Source of the DNA: an uncultured Bacillus sp.
GTDB lineage: Bacteria; Bacillota; Bacilli; Bacillales_B; DSM-18226
Direction: 5' to 3'
DNA: 28,351 nt
Assembly: GCF_946478885.1 (NCBI RefSeq)
Contig: NZ_CAMLDX010000043.1
Span: 1-28,351 of the forward strand
Made by a program: the position numbers and the translations under genes. The notes below the pieces were generated by a model. It searched no databases and was not told the origin of the DNA. It worked only from the letters and a program-made list of their open reading frames with translations. Below, one piece after another: positions 24,168 through 28,351 of the stretch (positions within the stretch are counted from its first letter, which is position 1; each line of letters starts with the position of its first letter).

Positions 24168-25670
24168 TTAAACGCTTACATTTTTTCTCAACGTATGCTT
24201 TAATACTTTCCCGCTCGCGTTACGTGGCAACGAATCAAGAAAAACGACTTCATTCGGAAGCTTATATTTTGCTAGTTTCAGTTTACAATAAGCAAGCACA
24301 TCTTCAGTCGAGAGTGACTCCCCTTCCTTCAAGACGACATATGCTCTAACCACTTCTCCGTAAACCTCATGTGGAACACCAACAACAGCGGCTTCTAATA
24401 TTTCCGACATCTCGTATAATACTTCTTCCACTTCAACGGGATACACATTTTCTCCGCCGCGAATGATCATGTCTTTTTTCCGATCTATGATGTATAACAA
24501 TCCATCCTCATCAAAGCAACCTAAATCACCGCTGTACAGCCAGCCATTTTTGATCGCTTGACGAGTAGCTTCTTCGTTTTTTAAGTAACCTTTCATGACC
24601 TGTGGACCTTTTACCACAATTTCTCCTATCTGACCGGCTGGAAGATCATTCCCGAATTCATCCACCACTCTCACCTGTGTATAGGGCAGCGGCTCACCGA
24701 CCGAACCAATTTTCTCTAATGCGTAATGATCTTTTAATGTTGTCGCACCCGGGGAGTTTTCCGTTTGTCCATATAAATTCTGGACTTTTATGTTTGGAAA
24801 AAGTGCTTTTACCTTTTTCACTAGTTCATAGGGCATCGGAGCTGCTCCATACGTGAATAGACGCAGCTGTGATAAATCTATGTTTGCTATTTTGAATGTG
24901 TTAAGAAGGATGCTATAAATGGCTGGAACTCCGAAAAAAATCGTGACCTTTTCTTTTTCCATTGTATTTAACGTTGATTCCGGTGAGAAAGCCTCTTCAA
25001 TCACTACCGTACCGCCTCTGTAAATGGTTGGAATGGTAAAGCAATGACTTGCGGCACAATGAAATAGTGGAGTAACAATATGTGTACGATCGTCTGCTGT
25101 CGTTTCTAATGTCTCCGCCCATATCTGTGCAATCGCCCGTACATTTCCGGCCGACAACATTACACCCTTGGGCCTCCCGGTTGTGCCGGAAGTATAAAAA
25201 ATAACTGCTGTCTGATGTTGATCGATTTCCTGCCGAGTAAATGAAATCGAATCATTGGTCATAACGTTTCGAAACGACTCCTCTCCCCCTATTTCAAGAC
25301 GGTCGATAATGTCAAAATTTGACCTCAATTGATTCACGTTTTGATTGATTTTTACGTCATATATGATGGCTTTTGGTTCTGAATGATTAATAATATACTC
25401 TATTTCTGGCAAAGCTAACTTTGTGTTAATCGGCAATACAGGGAATCCGCCTAACTGGCATGCATAATAAGAGACGAGAAAGTGATCGGAATTGTTCAGA
25501 TAAAGTGCGATAATATCATTCTTTTGATAACCTCTTGCTTGGAAATACCCTGCTAAATTTTTTGCTTGTTGATAAAAATTTCCGTAAGTCGTTTCTCTGC
25601 CTTGAAATGAAGTAATGACTTTGTCAGGTTGTGTTTTAGCATGTTCTTCTAATTGTTTAAAAATGAACAT
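24168..25670 (-). CDS. Acyl-CoA synthetase (AMP-forming fatty acid-CoA ligase)
   Basis: Activates a carboxylic acid to its CoA ester through an acyl-adenylate. It has 500 residues with the P-loop-like TSGTTGRPKG (160-169), YGQTEN (300-305), YSGDLG (379-384), the hinge DRKKDMI (396-402) and the C-terminal catalytic lysine in NASGKVLKH. The length suits short-to-long-chain fatty acid or aromatic acid ligases; chain length cannot be told. The ATG has AAAGGAG about 9 bases upstream. It lies 48 bases before the acyl-CoA dehydrogenase and follows the 53-residue ORF after a 206-base gap with inverted repeats, so it may have an internal promoter. It supplies substrate to the beta-oxidation enzymes around it. 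Confidence 0.94.
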   Translation of the reverse strand: MFIFKQLEEHAKTQPDKVITSFQGRETTYGNFYQQAKNLAGYFQARGYQKNDIIALYLNNSDHFLVSYYACQLGGFPVLPINTKLALPEIEYIINHSEPKAIIYDVKINQNVNQLRSNFDIIDRLEIGGEESFRNVMTNDSISFTRQEIDQHQTAVIFYTSGTTGRPKGVMLSAGNVRAIAQIWAETLETTADDRTHIVTPLFHCAASHCFTIPTIYRGGTVVIEEAFSPESTLNTMEKEKVTIFFGVPAIYSILLNTFKIANIDLSQLRLFTYGAAPMPYELVKKVKALFPNIKVQNLYGQTENSPGATTLKDHYALEKIGSVGEPLPYTQVRVVDEFGNDLPAGQIGEIVVKGPQVMKGYLKNEEATRQAIKNGWLYSGDLGCFDEDGLLYIIDRKKDMIIRGGENVYPVEVEEVLYEMSEILEAAVVGVPHEVYGEVVRAYVVLKEGESLSTEDVLAYCKLKLAKYKLPNEVVFLDSLPRNASGKVLKHTLRKNVSV

Positions 25671-25750
25671 CGTTTACAGCTCCTTTTATTTAATTCCTTA
25701 TAAATAAATGACAAAGACTTTTTCTTAGGCGATGGTTCTCACATTAGTAA

Positions 25751-25799
25751 GGCGTTCAAACGGAAATACACATTTGAAACGCCATTCTAAATATTTAGA
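25751..25799. repeat. Paired inverted repeats upstream of the ligase gene
   Basis: GGCGTTCAAA (25751-25760) pairs with TTTGAAACGCC (25773-25783) with one bulged base. Directly next to it lies a perfect 14-base palindrome, TCTAAATATTTAGA (25786-25799). A minus-strand TAGAAT (25789-25784), 16 bases from TTGCTT, overlaps the palindrome and could be a promoter, with the repeats as operators. No FadR-type site (ATGAATGA-like) is seen. Confidence 0.4.
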
Positions 25800-25876
25800 T
25801 TTTTTAAGCAAGATTTAACATAGATGTCACACCCAGCTTTATATTAATAAGCTATGCATAGAAATATATTTGGAAG

Positions 25877-26038
25877 CTAACCTTCCTTCTTTGTTATTCG
25901 TCGCTTCCCAGATTTCCTGAGACATTGCCCCTCAATCTCATAAAGAGCGCTGCATCCTGACGATTTAACCTGATCAATCCAATCCTCTTCTCGATGTTTA
26001 ACATAATGGGTTCCATCACTACATTCACTTGCTTTCAT
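25877..26038 (-). CDS. Small 53-residue cysteine-containing ORF overlapping the dehydrogenase gene
   Basis: The ATG at 26038 lies inside the 3' end of the upstream 3-hydroxybutyryl-CoA dehydrogenase gene (14-base overlap). AAAAGGA lies about 10 bases before it, so coupled translation is likely. The peptide begins MKASECSDGTHYVKH, contains DWIDQVKSSGC, and ends in a strongly basic tail (KSGKRRITKK). C29 and C39 are nine residues apart (a C-x9-C spacing), with C6 and two histidines near the N-terminus, so metal binding or a disulfide is possible. I do not recognise it. In another frame the same DNA resembles the N-terminus of enoyl-CoA hydratases, but that frame has no good ribosome binding site. 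Confidence 0.55.
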   Translation of the reverse strand: MKASECSDGTHYVKHREEDWIDQVKSSGCSALYEIEGQCLRKSGKRRITKKEG

Positions 26039-26879
26039 AATTATAAAATCCTTTTCCTGTCTTCCTGCCTAAATGTCCGGCACGTACTAGCTTTTTCAGT
26101 AATGGGCATGGGCGGTATTTACTGTCAGAAGTTTCCGTATATAATGTTTCAATTACAAACAGTAAGGTATCCAATCCGATAAGATCAGCTAATGCAAGAG
26201 GTCCAATCGGATGGTTTGCCCCCAACTTCATTCCTATGTCAATATCCTCAGCACTAGCAGTTCCTTCCGCCAGTACAAAGATCGCTTCATTAATCATAGG
26301 CACCAAAATTCGATTGACTGCAAATAAAGGTGCATCCTGTACTTCAATTCCTTTCTTTTCAAACCGCTCTACCAATTTTTTAATCTCTTCATACGTTTCG
26401 TTTGATGTTTCCTGCCCGCGTACAATCTCCACCAGTTTCATCACTGGTACCGGATTAAAAAAATGCATGCCAACCACTTTATCTGGACGATTTGTACAGT
26501 TACCGAGCTCAGTAATACTTAGTCCGGATGTATTCGATGCAATGATCGTTTCCGGTCCGCATACAACATCAAGCTGCTTGAGCAATGATTTTTTATGATC
26601 CATATTTTCAATAATGGCTTCAATTATGATGTCCGCTTTTGATAGCTCTTCAATGTGAACGGTTCCCTGAATACGTCCCAGTATTTGGTTCACTTCCACG
26701 TTGGAAAGGCTTCCTTTTTTCATGGATCGGTTCAAGTTATGTTGAATGGTATCAAGTCCTTTTAGTAAAGAACTTTCCTGAATATCCTGGAGTATCACTT
26801 GATACCCTGCAGTAGCAGCAGTTTGCGCAATTCCATTTCCCATTGTTCCCCCACCAACTACCCCAATTGTCTTCTTCAT
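26025..26879 (-). CDS. 3-hydroxybutyryl-CoA dehydrogenase (MmgB/Hbd type)
   Basis: Interconverts 3-hydroxyacyl-CoA and 3-oxoacyl-CoA with NAD. The 284-residue length is typical for Hbd. It has a Rossmann motif GGGTMG (9-14), Asp32 at the end of the second strand (ILQDIQ) as expected for NAD, and the catalytic set S115 (ASNTSG), H139 (MHFFNPVP) and E151 (KLVEI). A GTG at 26894 opens the frame, but AGGGA 7 bases from the ATG at 26879 decides the start. It follows the thiolase gene by 38 bases and matches the mmgA-mmgB order of B. subtilis. Its end overlaps a small ORF. Confidence 0.94.
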   Translation of the reverse strand: MKKTIGVVGGGTMGNGIAQTAATAGYQVILQDIQESSLLKGLDTIQHNLNRSMKKGSLSNVEVNQILGRIQGTVHIEELSKADIIIEAIIENMDHKKSLLKQLDVVCGPETIIASNTSGLSITELGNCTNRPDKVVGMHFFNPVPVMKLVEIVRGQETSNETYEEIKKLVERFEKKGIEVQDAPLFAVNRILVPMINEAIFVLAEGTASAEDIDIGMKLGANHPIGPLALADLIGLDTLLFVIETLYTETSDSKYRPCPLLKKLVRAGHLGRKTGKGFYNYESK

Positions 26880-26917
26880 TTTTCTGTCCCTCACTTTTAA
26901 ACGTTTAAAATTTTGTT

Positions 26918-28096
26918 TTATAGAGCTTCAACAATCATGGCAGACGCTGGGCCGCCACCAGCACAAAGAGAAGCACAACCATACTGTGAACCGCGACGTT
27001 GCATTTCATAAATTAACGTAGTCAATAATCTAGCTCCTGTACAACCTACAGGGTGCCCCAATGAAATTCCCGAACCGTTTGCATTCACTTTATTCAGATC
27101 AATGTTTAGGTCACGATTTACCGCCAAAAATTGTGCGGCAAAAGCTTCATTTATTTCCCAATAATCAATGTCATCCTTTTGCAAGTTGGCAAATTGTAAT
27201 GCTTTATTCACTGCTGGAACGACTCCAATTCCCATTATTTTAGGATCTACCGCAGCTGATGCAGAAGCTGTAATTCTGGCTAAAGGCTTTAATCCCAGTT
27301 CAAGCGCTGTTTCTTTTGCCATAAGAATAACCGCCGCCCCTCCATCATTTAGACTTGAGGCATTTCCTGCTGTTACTGTACCCTCTTTTTTAAAGGCTGG
27401 CCGTAACTTTGACAATGTTTCGATATCCGTATTTGGATTTGGATGTTCATCGATATCGATTATTTTTGTTTCTCGTTTTACCTTCACTTCCAGAGGTGCA
27501 ATTTCTTGCTTGAACTTTTCATTACGAATTGCTTCACATGCCCGCTGATGACTGAGTGCAGCTAATTCATCTTGCTCTTCGCGACTAATCTTATACTCTG
27601 CAACAAGATTTTCAGCTGTTACGCCCATGTGATAGCCATTAAAAGCATCAACCAATGCGTCATTTAATAACGAATCAACGACAGTATTGTCACCCATTTT
27701 ATAGCCTGCGCGTGCCTTCGGTAACAAGAAAGGAACATTCGTCATGCTTTCATACCCAACTGCTGCTCCGATATCAACCTTCCCTAACATGATATTTTGA
27801 GAGATTATCTCTACTGCACGTAATGATGAAGGACACTGTTGATTGATCGTGGATGCAACTGTTTCTACCGAACATCCTGCACCTAGCGCTACTTGTCGAG
27901 CAGTGTTGCCTTTACATCCGGCCTGGTAAATATGGCCTCCAACTACTTCTTCGATTTGCTTGGCCTCTATCCCGGCTGCTTCAATGGCCGCTTTTAGGGC
28001 ATGGATACCTAAATCAACTGCTGATAAATCTTTGAATACTCCGAAATAATCACCAATTGGTGTTCTTTTTCCACTTACAATGACAACTTCACGCAT
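26918..28096 (-). CDS. Acetyl-CoA acetyltransferase (thiolase, MmgA type)
   Basis: Cleaves or forms 3-oxoacyl-CoA with CoA/acetyl-CoA. It has 392 residues, normal for thiolases. The active-site residues are C88 (QQCPSS), the NEAFA asparagine, H348 (SLGHPVGCTG) and C378 (CAGGGP), at the positions usual for biosynthetic-type thiolases. The segment around C88 is CPSS rather than the common CGSG, a mild variation. The frame is open to 28144, but GGAGGG 7 bases before the ATG at 28096 sets the start. It is the first enzyme gene of the minus-strand cluster. By analogy with B. subtilis mmg, mother-cell (sigma-E) and carbon-catabolite control are possible, but I found no convincing site. Confidence 0.93.
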   Translation of the reverse strand: MREVVIVSGKRTPIGDYFGVFKDLSAVDLGIHALKAAIEAAGIEAKQIEEVVGGHIYQAGCKGNTARQVALGAGCSVETVASTINQQCPSSLRAVEIISQNIMLGKVDIGAAVGYESMTNVPFLLPKARAGYKMGDNTVVDSLLNDALVDAFNGYHMGVTAENLVAEYKISREEQDELAALSHQRACEAIRNEKFKQEIAPLEVKVKRETKIIDIDEHPNPNTDIETLSKLRPAFKKEGTVTAGNASSLNDGGAAVILMAKETALELGLKPLARITASASAAVDPKIMGIGVVPAVNKALQFANLQKDDIDYWEINEAFAAQFLAVNRDLNIDLNKVNANGSGISLGHPVGCTGARLLTTLIYEMQRRGSQYGCASLCAGGGPASAMIVEAL

Positions 28097-28170
28097 ATCA
28101 TTTCCCTCCATTTTATAAGTATGTAAAACTATTAAACTTCTCATGTGATCGAGCGCCTAAATTCAATGAT

Positions 28171-28254
28171 CTAAGTATGCATGTGAAAATAATTATTCGT
28201 CATTTCTTTAAAGTATCTGCTACCTACAATGTTTTGGGAGAGCAAGTTCCTCAT
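28171..28254 (-). CDS. Possible 27-codon leader ORF behind a near-perfect Shine-Dalgarno
   Basis: AAGGAGGTG (28263-28255) complements the 16S tail over its whole length, far stronger than any other site in the window. The ATG at 28254 directly abuts it; the in-frame TTG at 28245, 11 bases from the GGAGG core, is the better start. The frame closes at 28171, 74 bases before the thiolase ATG. It may be a regulatory leader peptide, a tiny protein or the remnant of a gene. Nothing else is clear in 28097-28351. Confidence 0.35.
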   Translation of the reverse strand: MRNLLSQNIVGSRYFKEMTNNYFHMHT

Positions 28255-28351
28255 CACCTCCTTCGGTTTTGAATATTCAGTTTATTTAAGTTATTTTTTT
28301 CTACAGCCTCATCCGTAAGCAGAATGTTGCTTTCCCGTAAAAACAGAACAA

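Noticed and set aside
25894..26016. A 40-codon frame resembling an enoyl-CoA hydratase N-terminus.
   Set aside because: The similarity covers about 20 residues, there is no suitable ribosome site, and the overlapping 53-codon frame is better supported; kept only as an alternative in the finding.
28172..28198. A sigma-E-like promoter (GAATAAT and CATACTTA) before the thiolase gene.
   Set aside because: The spacer is only 12 bases and the -10 matches partly; too weak to list, although mmg genes in B. subtilis are sigma-E dependent.

Overview
The window looks like chromosomal DNA of a low-GC, endospore-forming member of the Bacillaceae. The evidence is strong AGGAGG-type ribosome binding sites, frequent GTG/TTG starts, a SpoVAF-type germination protein, a sulfolactate (ComA) cluster as in Bacillus subtilis, and mother-cell (mmg)-like fatty-acid genes. 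I see no rRNA, tRNA, CRISPR array, phage or insertion sequence.

Layout. (1) 44-3880, minus strand: a compact operon comA - histidine phosphatase - cysH - sat - cysC. It activates and reduces sulfate to sulfite and joins sulfite to phosphoenolpyruvate, so 3-sulfolactate is the likely product. (2) 4049-7070, plus strand and divergent: an MFS transporter, a small soluble protein and SpoVAF, packed as one operon, then a small membrane protein (7183-7479) and a terminator. (3) 7705-10502, minus: a TIGR01777 epimerase-like protein, a 50-residue gene with its own terminator, and a CitZ-like citrate synthase. (4) 10718-14102: a LytTR regulator divergent from the citrate synthase, then a TetR regulator divergent from a 14-helix drug exporter. 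(5) 14414-19036, minus: an Eis-type acetyltransferase, an M3 oligoendopeptidase and a divergent PRPP synthetase paralogue. (6) 19330-22824: a 3-hydroxyacyl-CoA dehydrogenase divergent from a Crp/Fnr regulator with a clear palindromic site between them, then a beta-helix protein. (7) 22971-28096, minus: a beta-oxidation-type cluster read in the order thiolase, 3-hydroxybutyryl-CoA dehydrogenase, a 53-residue Cys-containing ORF, acyl-CoA ligase, acyl-CoA dehydrogenase. A possible short leader ORF precedes it.

Most interesting hypothesis: the left 7 kb may be a spore small-molecule module. The sulfolactate operon has a sigma-K-like promoter and a GerE-like box. The divergent transporter-SpoVAF operon has a sigma-G-like promoter. 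This would parallel dipicolinate, which is made in the mother cell, taken up by the forespore and released at germination. The gene order is seen directly; the promoter matches are by eye to degenerate consensus sequences; the functional model is inference. Many starts were moved to the codon that best fits a ribosome binding site, as stated in each entry.
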